NCBI RefSeq assembly: GCF_001307155.1
Contig: NZ_CP012830.1
Location: 310,001 to 374,000 of the forward strand
Direction: 5' to 3'
From: Pseudomonas fluorescens
Lineage (GTDB): Bacteria > Pseudomonadota > Gammaproteobacteria > Pseudomonadales > Pseudomonadaceae
Length of the DNA stretch: 64,000 nucleotides
In this document: piece after piece, positions 54,369 to 63,831 of the stretch
How the letters are laid out: each line of letters starts with the position of its first letter
Numbering within the stretch: the stretch's first letter is position 1
The notes under the pieces: model-generated
Database searches by the model: none
What the model was told of the DNA's origin: nothing
The model's input: the letters and a program-made list of their open reading frames with translations, nothing else
Position numbers and translations under genes: made by a program

Positions 54369-56492
54369 GTGTCTGCTGGCCCTCCTCACCTTCGCTCCTC
54401 GCTGGTTCTGGCGCTGATGCTCTGCGACCCGCTGTTGGCCGATGACCTGTTTCTCGACAACACCGCACTGCCCCAGGTATTGACCGCCACCCGACTCAAA
54501 CAGTCGGCGGCCGCCGTGCCCGGGAGCATGACGGTAATCGACAGCGAACTGATCAAGGCCAGCGGCGCCCGCGACATCAGCGAATTACTGCGGCTGGTGC
54601 CGGGGATGATGGTCGGTAACGTCAGCGGCAACCAGGCCGCAGTGAACTATCACGGCACCAACGCCAGCGAAGCGCGACGCATGCAAGTGTTGATCGACGG
54701 CCGTTCGGTGTACCGCGCAGGTCTGGCGACCGTGGACTGGAGTGACATTCCGGTAGCCATGGAAGACATCGAGCGCATCGAGGTGTTCCGTGGCCCGAAC
54801 ACTGTCAGCTATGGCGCCAACGCGCTGATGGCGGTGGTCAACATCATCACCCGCGCACCGGCCAACAGCCACGGCACGCGGCTGAAAGTCGCTCGCGGTG
54901 AACGTGGGATCAACGACTGGTACGCCAGCCAGGGCAGCGGTTGGGAGACCGGCGACCTGCGCTTGTCGCTGTCCGGCCAGGAAGATGACGGTTTCGACTC
55001 GAACCGCCTGGGAGCGGACTACCGCGACAGTCGCCGCTTGAACCGCGTCAACCTGGCCGTCAGCCAGACGCTCAATGAGCAGCAAAGCATCGATTGGCAA
55101 CTGAATGCCAAAGACGGCACCAACCAGCGGCCTTATACCTACCGCCCGGTGTTTTCCGGGATTACCTCGGCGGGCGACAACTCTGACGTGATTGCCAAGG
55201 ATTACGCCGGTTCGTTGCGCTGGAACCTGGAGCTCAACCCGGATCACAGCCTTTACGTCCAGGGTTCGGCGCAGCACTGGGATCGCCAACAGGTCTGGCG
55301 CGCCTGCGACGCCGAAGTGTCGTTCAGTCCGCAGCTCACCCAACTCTGGCAGCTCGACCCCAACTATGCCGAGCGCCTGGCGCGGCACATGGAAAGCTAT
55401 ACCGGCACTGGTGCACCGCACGGCACGCCGACCGAGCAGGCACTGGCCAACCAAGTGCTCGATCAATGGAAAGGTGGCGCCAACCGCACGGTCTGCGGTG
55501 ACATCGACCAGAGTGCCCGCGAGTCGCGCTACGACCTGGAATTGCAGGACACCCTGAGCCTGTCCGACAGTCTGCGACTGGTCAGCGGCATGAACTATCG
55601 ATACGACCGGGCCGACTCCGAAACGTACTTCAATGGCACTCTCGACGACTCTATCTGGCGGTTGTTCGGCCAACTGGAGTGGCGTGCCAGCGAGCACTGG
55701 CTGTTGCAAGGCGGTGCGATGTACGAAAAAACCGAATTGGTCGGCGACTCGCTAACCCCACGCGTGGCAATCAATTACCTGATCAACCCGCGCCACGGCC
55801 TGCGCGCGGTGTATTCGGAGGCCATCCGCTCGCCCGACATGTTCGAGAACAACGTCAACTGGAGCTATCAGGTGACCAACCTCAGCCCCGGTGCCTACGG
55901 TCAGTCCAGTGCCCGTTACTTCGTCAAGACCCGAGGTCCCGGCAACCTCGCTCAAGAACACATGCGTTCGCGGGAACTGGGGTATAACGGCTTCTTCGCT
56001 GACCTTGGGCTGAACGTCGACGTGAAACTGTTCTACGACGAAATCACCGACATGATCAGCGAGCCGCTGCGCAACAATCAGTACATTGCCAGCAACAGCA
56101 ATGCCTCGCGCTTCAGCGGCTCTGAAACCCAGCTTGACTGGCGTGTCAGCACCGCCGACCGGCTGCGCCTGACCTACGCCTATGTCGATGCCACGGCCAG
56201 TAACCCTCTGGACGAACAATTCAGCGCACGCAACAGCGGCTCCGCCGGTTGGCTACGCGATTGGGGCAACGGCTGGAACAGTGCACTGTTCTACTATGGC
56301 GACGACGCACTGAATGGCTACCGCTTCGAACGTATCGACACGCGCATCGCCAAACGTATTGCGCTGGGCAAGGCCAATCTCGAACTGGCCGGTATCCTGC
56401 AACAACGCCTCGACAGCCAGCCGACCACCTTCGTCGACAACAACTACGACTCGCGCCATGCGCTCTACTTCAGCGCCGAGTTAGAGTTCTGA
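54369..56492 (+). CDS. TonB-dependent outer-membrane receptor
   Basis: 707 residues from a GTG start, with a signal peptide ending near LLADD. The plug domain (about 40-155; GARDISELLRLVPGMMVG, RGPNTVSYGANALMAVVNIITR) and a 22-strand barrel ending in aromatic ELEF are present. No N-terminal STN domain, so no ECF-type signalling. The substrate is unknown. One base separates it from the binding-protein gene; the three-gene operon includes a hybrid kinase. Confidence 0.9.
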   Translation: MSAGPPHLRSSLVLALMLCDPLLADDLFLDNTALPQVLTATRLKQSAAAVPGSMTVIDSELIKASGARDISELLRLVPGMMVGNVSGNQAAVNYHGTNASEARRMQVLIDGRSVYRAGLATVDWSDIPVAMEDIERIEVFRGPNTVSYGANALMAVVNIITRAPANSHGTRLKVARGERGINDWYASQGSGWETGDLRLSLSGQEDDGFDSNRLGADYRDSRRLNRVNLAVSQTLNEQQSIDWQLNAKDGTNQRPYTYRPVFSGITSAGDNSDVIAKDYAGSLRWNLELNPDHSLYVQGSAQHWDRQQVWRACDAEVSFSPQLTQLWQLDPNYAERLARHMESYTGTGAPHGTPTEQALANQVLDQWKGGANRTVCGDIDQSARESRYDLELQDTLSLSDSLRLVSGMNYRYDRADSETYFNGTLDDSIWRLFGQLEWRASEHWLLQGGAMYEKTELVGDSLTPRVAINYLINPRHGLRAVYSEAIRSPDMFENNVNWSYQVTNLSPGAYGQSSARYFVKTRGPGNLAQEHMRSRELGYNGFFADLGLNVDVKLFYDEITDMISEPLRNNQYIASNSNASRFSGSETQLDWRVSTADRLRLTYAYVDATASNPLDEQFSARNSGSAGWLRDWGNGWNSALFYYGDDALNGYRFERIDTRIAKRIALGKANLELAGILQQRLDSQPTTFVDNNYDSRHALYFSAELEF

Positions 56493-56493
56493 C

Positions 56494-57423
56494 ATGGCCC
56501 TCAACCAGACACGTACCCGCTCCCCCCGAAGCCGCCGGCCTTGGGTTTGGGGACTGTTGCTTGTCTGCCTGGGCAGTTTGCCCGTGCGTGCTGCCGACGT
56601 GTTGCTGACCGGCGCCGAGGACAGTCCTGGCGTGCAGGCCTTTACCCGCGCCCTGGCCGAGCAGCGCCCCGAAGACACGGTGCGCTTCGCACGCCTTGCC
56701 GACCTCCCCGCGCCGTCCCGGCTACCCGCCGCGACCCGACTGATCCTGCTTGACCTGCCGAGCCTCGACTGGCGCCTGCAAGACAGCGAAGGGCCGGCGA
56801 CGCTGGTGCTGCGCATCAGCCGCCTTCAAGCCCATCAGCGCCTGGGTAATGCCCTGCCCCTGCACCTGAGCCTGCTATGGAGTGATCCACCGCCAGGCCG
56901 CCAACTTCACCTGATCCAGGCCCTGTTGCCGCAAGTCCGACGGGTCGGCGTGCTGTACGGGATGAACAGCGAATTCCTGCTCAAGGAACTGCACCACGCC
57001 GCGCACCGGCTGGGGCTGGAGATCGTCGCCGAGCGTTGGGACAACACCAATGACAGCCGGCCTCTGCAAACCCTGTTGAAGAACAGCGACGTACTGTTGG
57101 GGCTCGACGACCCTGACCTGTACAACCCCAAAACCGCCAAGAATCTGCTGCTCAGCAGCTATGCCCGACAGCTTGCGTTGATCGGCCCCAACGCCGGGTT
57201 CGTCAAGGCCGGCAGCCTGGCCAGCACCTACAGCGATCAAGGCGATTGGCTGGCCGTTCTGGATAACGTGCTTGACCGTCCACCGGCCAGCTGGCCGCGC
57301 ACCCTCTATCCGCAGCGCTTCAAGGTATTAAGTAACCCGCAAGTCGCTCGTTCCTTAGGCATCGAACAAATTGACCCCACGGCTGTTGCAACACAGTTGG
57401 CCGAAGGAGAAAACCGCCCATGA
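56494..57423 (+). CDS. Periplasmic substrate-binding-like protein (ABC_sub_bind type)
   Basis: 309 residues with a basic N-terminus and signal peptide (cleavage near VRAAD, about 32). It resembles the DUF534/ABC_sub_bind family: VRRVGVLYGMNSEFLLKELHHAAHRLGLEI. No transporter ATPase or permease is adjacent, so it may instead present a ligand to the kinase. Its last codon overlaps the kinase start by 4 bases. Confidence 0.75.
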   Translation: MALNQTRTRSPRSRRPWVWGLLLVCLGSLPVRAADVLLTGAEDSPGVQAFTRALAEQRPEDTVRFARLADLPAPSRLPAATRLILLDLPSLDWRLQDSEGPATLVLRISRLQAHQRLGNALPLHLSLLWSDPPPGRQLHLIQALLPQVRRVGVLYGMNSEFLLKELHHAAHRLGLEIVAERWDNTNDSRPLQTLLKNSDVLLGLDDPDLYNPKTAKNLLLSSYARQLALIGPNAGFVKAGSLASTYSDQGDWLAVLDNVLDRPPASWPRTLYPQRFKVLSNPQVARSLGIEQIDPTAVATQLAEGENRP

Positions 57424-59318
57424 ACCTGCGTCGCCATTGGGGCATCAATACCCGCACCCAGATCATCAGCCTCGGCCCGGCGCTGCTGCTGACGTTGCTG
57501 CTGATCGGCTTCTTTACCGTCGTGCGAATTCAGGATTTACGCCAGGAGCTCAACCACACCGGCCAACTGATCGCCAATCAACTGGCCCCGGCCACCGAAT
57601 ACGGGGTGATCTCCGGCAACAATGAGGTGCTCGAAAGCCTGATGAAAGCCTCGCTGACAACGCCGCACGTGCGTTTTCTCGAGGTGCAGGACAACGCCAA
57701 CAAGGTCTTGGTGCACGTCGAGCAGCCTTCGGAAAACCGCCAACGCTCGCAACAGATCGAAGTGTTTCAAGCACCGGTGCGCTTGCAACGAATCAGGCTC
57801 AGCGACGATTTCCTGCAGGGGCCACCACCGGCAATCGGTCCTTCCGAAGACTATCTGGGGCGTGTCGTCGTCGGCATGTCCAACGATGCCTTCAGTCAGC
57901 GGCAACAGGAGATCCTGCTCAAGGCCGCGATCCTCGCACTGTTTGCCCTGCTCTTTACCTTCCTGCTGGCGCGGCGCCTGGCCGCCAGCCTGTCGGAGCC
58001 CATCAGCGCCATGGGCAATGCGGTGAAAGCGATTCAGCAAGGCGACTACAAAAAGCCGCTGCCGATCGTCGACGATTCAGAACTGGGCGACCTGTCGCGC
58101 CACATCAACAACCTCGCCGATGGCCTTGAGCTCGCCAGCCGCGAGCAGCATCAGGCCATGGCGCAACTGATCCAGACCCGCGAAGAAGCGGAAAAGGCCA
58201 ACAGCGCCAAGTCCGACTTTCTGGCGATGATGAGCCATGAATTGCGCACACCGATGAATGGTGTGCTGGGCATGCTGCAACTGCTCGAAACCACCAACAT
58301 GACCGAGGAGCAGATCGAGTACGCCGCGCTGGCGTCGGAGTCTACCGAGCACTTGCTCAAGGTCATCAACGACATTCTCGACTTCTCGCGCATCGAACGC
58401 TCGGCCCTGGAGCTGGAGCACATCCCGTTCAACCTCGCCGAGCTGATCAACAGCTGCGCCCAGGCTTTCCAGCACAGCGCGATGCAACGCGGCCTGAGCC
58501 TGGAGCTGCAGATTCCGGACGACATGCAAGCCTTGCAGGTACAGGGCGACCCGACGCGGATCCGGCAGATCCTGGTCAACCTGATCGGCAATGCCTTGAA
58601 GTTCACCGAGAAAGGCCGGGTAACGATCGAGCCGCAGTGGCAATCGCTGGACCACGAACTGCTGTGGTTCACCTGCACCGTGCGCGATAGCGGGATTGGC
58701 ATTTCGGCCGAAAGCCTGGAGTTGATGTTCAACGCCTTCCAGCAGGCTGACAGCTCGATCTCCCGACGTTACGGCGGCACCGGCCTGGGCCTGCCGATTG
58801 CGCGCACGCTGGCCGAGCGGATGGGCGGCACACTGCGTGCCCAGAGCGAGGAAAGCCGAGGCTCGGTATTCACCCTGGAAATTCCGCTGGCGCGGTCCAG
58901 GCAGACACCACCGGCCCTGGCACCGCGCACGCCTGCCGGCAACGACCACGGCGAGGGGCGCAATGTGCTGCTGGTAGAAGACAATCCGGTGAATCGGACC
59001 GTCATCGAAGCTATGCTGCGCAGTCTGGGCTTTACTGTCAGCGTCGCCACCGATGGAGCGCAGGCGGTACGCAGTGCCGAGAGCCTGATTTTCGAGGCGA
59101 TTCTGATGGATTGCCGGCTACCGGTTATCGATGGTTACGAAGCCACCCGACAGATCCGTCAATTGCCCGGCTGCACGGACCTGCCCATTATCGCCCTGAC
59201 CGCCAACGCGCTGCAGGGTGACCGCGAGGCCTGCCTGTCGGCGGGGATGAACGATTATCTGGCCAAACCTTTCAAACGCGCTGATCTGCAGCAAATTCTG
59301 CAACGTTGGGTACGGTAG
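57420..59318 (+). CDS. Hybrid sensor histidine kinase
   Basis: 632 residues. TM1 (15-35), a ~125-residue periplasmic sensor (36-162), TM2 (165-185), HAMP (186-240), HisKA with MSHELRTPMNG (His273), HATPase (about 375-490; N box NLIGNALKF, GTGLGL) and a receiver (515-630) with Asp564. BarA-like but without an Hpt domain, so an outside phosphotransfer protein would be needed. Coupled to the binding protein by a 4-base overlap. Confidence 0.92.
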   Translation: MNLRRHWGINTRTQIISLGPALLLTLLLIGFFTVVRIQDLRQELNHTGQLIANQLAPATEYGVISGNNEVLESLMKASLTTPHVRFLEVQDNANKVLVHVEQPSENRQRSQQIEVFQAPVRLQRIRLSDDFLQGPPPAIGPSEDYLGRVVVGMSNDAFSQRQQEILLKAAILALFALLFTFLLARRLAASLSEPISAMGNAVKAIQQGDYKKPLPIVDDSELGDLSRHINNLADGLELASREQHQAMAQLIQTREEAEKANSAKSDFLAMMSHELRTPMNGVLGMLQLLETTNMTEEQIEYAALASESTEHLLKVINDILDFSRIERSALELEHIPFNLAELINSCAQAFQHSAMQRGLSLELQIPDDMQALQVQGDPTRIRQILVNLIGNALKFTEKGRVTIEPQWQSLDHELLWFTCTVRDSGIGISAESLELMFNAFQQADSSISRRYGGTGLGLPIARTLAERMGGTLRAQSEESRGSVFTLEIPLARSRQTPPALAPRTPAGNDHGEGRNVLLVEDNPVNRTVIEAMLRSLGFTVSVATDGAQAVRSAESLIFEAILMDCRLPVIDGYEATRQIRQLPGCTDLPIIALTANALQGDREACLSAGMNDYLAKPFKRADLQQILQRWVR

Positions 59319-59380
59319 TGGGGAGTGATCCTCCATCTGCGACTGGCGTGAAAGGCGAAAGTGCGGCAGTCTTAGGCACC

Positions 59381-59433
59381 TTGACAGCTCGGAATCGGGC
59401 TTGAAAAATAATTTCAGTGCACAAGTGTACATT
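59381..59433 (+). promoter_or_regulatory. fabA promoter candidate with DesT-like palindrome
   Basis: TTGACA (59381-59386), 17 bases, AAAAAT (59404-59409) is a fair sigma-70 match. Right after it AGTGCACA-AG-TGTACATT (59416-59433) is an imperfect dyad resembling sites of DesT, the TetR-family regulator that controls fabAB in P. aeruginosa (recalled). It would cover the start point. Confidence 0.5.
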
Positions 59434-59564
59434 CATGTCCCTTGTGCTGTGACTTTCACCACAACGCAATAGTCTATGAGTAGGCTGCCGGTTCGAAGCA
59501 TGAACGCTTCGATCGGCCGGGAAGATTTGCCCCACCTGCCGCATGGGACTATTGAGGAGCTCGC

Positions 59565-60080
59565 ATGACCAAACAAAACGCCTTTACCCGGGAAGACCTG
59601 CTGCGCTGCAGTCGCGGTGAGCTGTTCGGCCCTGGTAACGCGCAACTGCCCGCCCCGAACATGCTGATGGTGGATCGCATCACTCATATCAGCGAAGAGG
59701 GTGGCAAGTACGGCAAAGGTGAATTGGTCGCCGAGCTGGATATCACTCCGGACCTGTGGTTCTTCGCCTGCCACTTCGAAGGTGACCCGGTGATGCCAGG
59801 CTGCCTGGGCCTCGATGCCATGTGGCAGTTGGTCGGTTTCTTCCTCGGCTGGCAAGGCCTGCCGGGCCGCGGCCGCGCCCTGGGTTCGGGCGAAGTGAAA
59901 TTCTTTGGCCAGGTTCTGCCGACCGCTAAAAAAGTCACTTACAACATTCAGATCAAACGCGTCCTGAAGGGCAAGCTGAACCTGGCCATCGCCGATGGTT
60001 CGGTCAGCGTCGACGGCCGCGAGATCTACACCGCCGAAGGCCTTCGGGTCGGCGTATTCACATCCACTGACAACTTCTAA
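59565..60080 (+). CDS. fabA: 3-hydroxyacyl-ACP dehydratase/isomerase
   Basis: 171 residues. Catalytic His70 ([15 protein letters not shown]) and Asp84 (GLDAMWQ) match E. coli FabA. It dehydrates 3-hydroxydecanoyl-ACP and isomerises the double bond, the branch point to unsaturated fatty acids. GGAG precedes the ATG. Operon with fabB, 11 bases apart. Confidence 0.97.
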   Translation: MTKQNAFTREDLLRCSRGELFGPGNAQLPAPNMLMVDRITHISEEGGKYGKGELVAELDITPDLWFFACHFEGDPVMPGCLGLDAMWQLVGFFLGWQGLPGRGRALGSGEVKFFGQVLPTAKKVTYNIQIKRVLKGKLNLAIADGSVSVDGREIYTAEGLRVGVFTSTDNF

Positions 60081-60091
60081 GGGTTATCCGC

Positions 60092-61312
60092 ATGCGCCGC
60101 GTCGTTATCACTGGTCTGGGCATCGTTTCGTGCCTGGGCAATGACAAAGAGACCGTCTCCGCTAACCTGCGTGCAAGCCGCCCTGGCATCCGGTTCAACC
60201 CGGAATATGCCGAAATGGGTCTGCGTAGCCAGGTTTCCGGCTCCATTGACCTGCCACTCGAAGAGTTGATCGATCGCAAGATCTATCGCTTCGTCGGCCA
60301 CGCGGCGGCTTACGCCTACCTGGCCATGAAAGACGCCATTGCTGACTCCGGCCTGACCGAAGAGCAGGTTTCCAACCCGCGCACCGGCCTGATCGCCGGT
60401 TCCGGTGGCGCATCGACCCTGAACCAGATGGAAGCGCTGGATATCCTGCGCGAAAAAGGCGTCAAGCGCGTCGGCCCATACCGCGTAACGCGGACCATGA
60501 GCAGCACGGTTTCCGCTTGCCTGGCCACTCCATTCAAGATCAAGGGCCTGAACTACTCCATCGCTTCTGCCTGCGCCACCAGTGCTCACTGCATCGGCAA
60601 CGCCATGGAACAGATCCAGATGGGCAAGCAGGACGTCGTGTTCGCCGGCGGCGGTGAAGAAGAGCATTGGAGCCAATCGTTCCTGTTCGACGCCATGGGC
60701 GCACTGTCCAGCCAGTACAACGAGACACCGGAAAAAGCTTCCCGTGCCTACGACGCCAAGCGTGACGGTTTTGTCATCGCCGGCGGTGGCGGCATGGTCG
60801 TGGTCGAAGAGCTGGAACACGCTCTGGCCCGCGGCGCGAAGATCTACGCGGAAATCGTCGGCTACGGCGCGACTTCCGACGGCTACGACATGGTCGCTCC
60901 AAGCGGCGAAGGCGCCATCCGCTGCATGCAGATGGCCATGTCCACCGTCGACACGCCGATCGACTACCTGAACACCCACGGCACTTCGACTCCGGTCGGC
61001 GACGTCGCGGAAATGAAAGGCGTGCGTGAAGTCTTCGGCGACAAGGCTCCAGCCATCAGCTCCACCAAGAGCCTGTCAGGTCACTCCCTGGGCGCCGCCG
61101 GCGTTCACGAAGCGATCTACTGCATGCTGATGATGGAAGGCAACTTCATGGCAGGTTCTGCCAACATCGAAGAACTGGATCCTGAAGTGGCTGATATGCC
61201 AATCCTGACCAAGACTCGCGAAGACGCCACCATCAACACCGTGATGAGCAACAGCTTCGGCTTCGGCGGCACCAACGCCACTCTGGTCCTGAAGCGCTGG
61301 CAGGGCAAATAA
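60092..61312 (+). CDS. fabB: 3-oxoacyl-ACP synthase I
   Basis: 406 residues. Catalytic Cys161 in SACATSAHC, His in [11 protein letters not shown] and His in [11 protein letters not shown] form the KAS triad. It elongates the cis-unsaturated acyl-ACP made by FabA. A terminator follows 28 bases after the stop. Confidence 0.97.
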   Translation: MRRVVITGLGIVSCLGNDKETVSANLRASRPGIRFNPEYAEMGLRSQVSGSIDLPLEELIDRKIYRFVGHAAAYAYLAMKDAIADSGLTEEQVSNPRTGLIAGSGGASTLNQMEALDILREKGVKRVGPYRVTRTMSSTVSACLATPFKIKGLNYSIASACATSAHCIGNAMEQIQMGKQDVVFAGGGEEEHWSQSFLFDAMGALSSQYNETPEKASRAYDAKRDGFVIAGGGGMVVVEELEHALARGAKIYAEIVGYGATSDGYDMVAPSGEGAIRCMQMAMSTVDTPIDYLNTHGTSTPVGDVAEMKGVREVFGDKAPAISSTKSLSGHSLGAAGVHEAIYCMLMMEGNFMAGSANIEELDPEVADMPILTKTREDATINTVMSNSFGFGGTNATLVLKRWQGK

Positions 61313-61340
61313 CGCCCCGCTGCTTCGCTGCACATGAAAA

Positions 61341-61367
61341 CGCCCCGACTGGTTCGGGGCGTTTTTT
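61341..61367 (+). terminator. Rho-independent terminator of fabAB
   Basis: CGCCCCGA (61341-61348), 5-base loop, TCGGGGCG (61354-61361), then six T. Confidence 0.94.
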
Positions 61368-61402
61368 ATTGGGCGTTTACAAAGGTAGACCAGGTCGACT
61401 TC

Positions 61403-61477
61403 ATCGCGGGCAAGCTTTGCTCCTACGGTTCGTGTGATCTGTAGGAGCGGGGGGGGCGCCCAGCCCTTGCCCGCGAT
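61403..61477. repeat. REPIN, TGTAGGAGCAAGGC family, damaged copy 3
   Basis: The left arm ATCGCGGGCAAGCTTTGCTC is nearly intact. The right arm should read GAGCAAGGCTTGCCC but has GAGC followed by eight G and CGCCCAGCCC, so the palindrome is broken by a G-run insertion. Confidence 0.75.
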
Positions 61478-61586
61478 TGCGCCGCCATGATTTCAATCTG
61501 AGTGGAACACCTGAATCGCTGGATGCTCTATAACTGCAAGGTCTATTTCTGACGCACACTCTTTCTTACTGCCCATGAGGTTTGTC

Positions 61587-62003
61587 ATGACCATTACCGT
61601 CAATACCGAATCCAGCGAAGGTTTTCGTCACAGCATCCAGATCGACGACCATCAACTCTTCGCCGATGTGCCCAAAGCCTCCGGCGGCGAAGGTTCCGCA
61701 CCAGAGCCCCACGATTACTTCGACGCAGCGCTGGGCGCCTGCAAGGCACTGACCCTCAAGCTCTACGCACAGAAGAAGGAAATCCCGCTGACCGGCGTCA
61801 CGGTCGAGGTCAAGCGCGACAACAGCCAGGAGCAGAAAGGCAAATACGCCCTGCATGTCAAACTGACCCTCAAAGGCGTACTCACCGACGCCCAGCGTGA
61901 AGAGTTGCATCGTGTGGCCGACCGCTGCCCGGTGCACAAGCTGATGACCACCAGCGAAGTGACCATCGAGACTCACCTGTCTGAAGGCGCCTTCAGCCAA
62001 TAG
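61587..62003 (+). CDS. OsmC family peroxiredoxin-like protein
   Basis: 138 residues from ATG at 61587 (GAGG upstream). Both redox cysteines are present: GACKALTLKLYAQ (Cys56 area) and DRCPVHKL (Cys118 area). OsmC/Ohr-type proteins reduce organic hydroperoxides; this one is of the shorter OsmC-like branch. Cytoplasmic. Confidence 0.9.
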   Translation: MTITVNTESSEGFRHSIQIDDHQLFADVPKASGGEGSAPEPHDYFDAALGACKALTLKLYAQKKEIPLTGVTVEVKRDNSQEQKGKYALHVKLTLKGVLTDAQREELHRVADRCPVHKLMTTSEVTIETHLSEGAFSQ

Positions 62004-62065
62004 CGGCAAACACAGGCTGTGCGGGTTATGCTCAGCGGCATCACTCGTACAGCCTGGAATGCACC

Positions 62066-62953
62066 ATGAACAGCCCGCTCGTGATCCGCCCACGCACCGA
62101 AGATGTCGAAGGCCAACCGATCCTGCGCCCGCTGCCGTCGGCCCAATGCCGAAGCGTCGGGCCTTTCGTGTTTTTCGATCACATGCTTGAAACCCGCTAC
62201 CCGGCCGGCAAGGGCATGAACATCCGCCAGCATCCGCACATTGGCCTGTCCACCCTCACCTACCTGTTCGAAGGCGAGCTCCAGCACAAGGACAGCCTGG
62301 GCTCTGACCAGATCGTGAAACCGGGCGACGTCAGCTGGATGACCGCAGGCAGTGCGATTGCTCACGTCGAGCGCACTCCAAAAGCCCTGTGGGATACCGA
62401 CTTCAAGATGCACGGCCTGCAAATCTGGCTGGCCTCCCCCAAAGCGCACGAACAAGGTCCTGGCCATTACAGCCATCACCCGGCCGCCAGCCTGCCGGTC
62501 AGCGATAACCTCGGGGTGAAGATCAGGATGATTGCCGGCAAAGGCTTTTGCCTGGAGTCACCGGTGCCGGTGCTTTCCCCTACGCTGTACGCAGAGCTTG
62601 AGCTGAAAACGGCGACGACCTTGCTGATCCCTACCGAGCATGAAGAACGCGCCCTTTACGTGCTGGACGGTGAAGCCCAACTCAATGGCGAGCCGATTGA
62701 ACCGCACTCGCTAATAGTGCTGCCTGCCGGGGAAGAAATGGACCTGTTCGCCGAAAGCGATTGCCACGTCATGCTGTTTGGCGGCGCACCCATGGACGGG
62801 CCGCGCCGGATCAACTGGAACTTCGTCGCCAGCGATCCCGCGGTGATCGATGAGGCCCGCCGACGCTGGGCGGCCGGTGATTGGCCAACCGTACCGGGCG
62901 AGAGTGAGCGGATCGAGTTGCCTACAAAACCAGCTCCACCGACACCTCTGTAA
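62066..62953 (+). CDS. Pirin family protein
   Basis: 295 residues, bicupin. The metal-binding N-terminal cupin motif HPHIGLSTLTYLFEGELQHKD with His residues (about 52-72) and a later Glu are present, as in pirins such as E. coli YhhW (quercetinase activity known). Biological role in Pseudomonas unknown. 62 bases after the OsmC gene. Confidence 0.92.
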   Translation: MNSPLVIRPRTEDVEGQPILRPLPSAQCRSVGPFVFFDHMLETRYPAGKGMNIRQHPHIGLSTLTYLFEGELQHKDSLGSDQIVKPGDVSWMTAGSAIAHVERTPKALWDTDFKMHGLQIWLASPKAHEQGPGHYSHHPAASLPVSDNLGVKIRMIAGKGFCLESPVPVLSPTLYAELELKTATTLLIPTEHEERALYVLDGEAQLNGEPIEPHSLIVLPAGEEMDLFAESDCHVMLFGGAPMDGPRRINWNFVASDPAVIDEARRRWAAGDWPTVPGESERIELPTKPAPPTPL

Positions 62954-62954
62954 C

Positions 62955-63028
62955 TGATCGTTCCCACATTCAAGAGCGGACGCGGAGCGTCCATTGAGGC
63001 ATTCCCACGCGGGGCGTGGGAACGATCA
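62955..63028. repeat. GATCGTTCCC palindromic element, long form
   Basis: TGATCGTTCCCAC at the left and GTGGGAACGATCA at the right, with inner palindrome GGACGCGGAGCGTCC. Shares outer arms with 6905-6930. Between converging pirin and dienelactone hydrolase genes. Confidence 0.8.
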
Positions 63029-63036
63029 CTGGGGCG

Positions 63037-63765
63037 TCAGCCGTTGAACACTTCATCCAGCAAGTTGTGCATCGACACAAAGGCCCGCTTGGCGGTCTTG
63101 GCGTCGTACATCATCGTGCCCGGCACATTGGCGTGCGGATCGGTAAAGGAATGCACCGCGCCGCCGTAGCTGAGCAATTGCCAATCCACGCCTGCAGCAT
63201 TCATTTCAGCTTCGAAGGCCGGCAGTTGCTCTTTCGCCACCAATGGATCGGATGCACCGTGCAACACCAGCACCGAGCCCTTGATGTTTTTCGCATCGGC
63301 AGGATTCGGCGTATCCAGCGTACCGTGGAACGACACGGCAGCCTTGAGCGGCGCGCCGGTACGGGCCAGCTCCAGAGCACAGCAACCGCCGAAGCAGAAA
63401 CCGAACGCTGCCAGTTTCGACGTATCGACCGCTGCTTCACCCTGGCTCTGCAACGCAGCGAATGCCGCCTGCATGCGCTTGCGCAACAACGCACGATCAT
63501 TCTTCAGCGGCATCATCGCCGCGCCCGCCTCGTCGCCATTCTGTGGGCGAATCGACTGCCCATACAGGTCAGCAATCAACACTACATAACCTTTGGCTGC
63601 GACCTCCTGGGCAATCTTCTCGGCCCCGGCGCTGACACCCATCCAGTTCGGCGCCATCAGCAAGCCCGGACGTGGGCCTGTGTGGCCGGCGTCGAACGCC
63701 AGACGACCTTCGTAAGACTGCCCCTCAATCTGATAGACCACGGAACGCACAGTAACTTGGCTCAT
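63037..63765 (-). CDS. Dienelactone hydrolase family protein
   Basis: 242 residues. The Cys nucleophile motif GFCFGGCCALE (about 120-130) and the late His in GAVHSFTDPHA (about 202-212) give the Cys-Asp-His triad of dienelactone hydrolases. Substrate unknown; not in an aromatic degradation cluster. Confidence 0.91.
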   Translation of the reverse strand: MSQVTVRSVVYQIEGQSYEGRLAFDAGHTGPRPGLLMAPNWMGVSAGAEKIAQEVAAKGYVVLIADLYGQSIRPQNGDEAGAAMMPLKNDRALLRKRMQAAFAALQSQGEAAVDTSKLAAFGFCFGGCCALELARTGAPLKAAVSFHGTLDTPNPADAKNIKGSVLVLHGASDPLVAKEQLPAFEAEMNAAGVDWQLLSYGGAVHSFTDPHANVPGTMMYDAKTAKRAFVSMHNLLDEVFNG

Positions 63766-63795
63766 GACTCACTCCCGTAAAGAAACGCCAGAATG

Positions 63796-63820
63796 AAAAA
63801 ACCCGCCGAAGCGGGTTTTT
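63796..63820. terminator. Bidirectional terminator between the hydrolase gene and htpG
   Basis: AAAAACCCGC-CGAA-GCGGGTTTTT. It follows the htpG stop on the minus strand and so ends htpG transcripts before the hydrolase gene. Confidence 0.92.
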
Positions 63821-63831
63821 CTACAACTCAG

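Noticed and set aside
54585..55709. 374-codon minus-strand open frame over the TonB receptor
   Set aside because: Antisense of a conserved barrel gene; composition reflects third-position GC bias.
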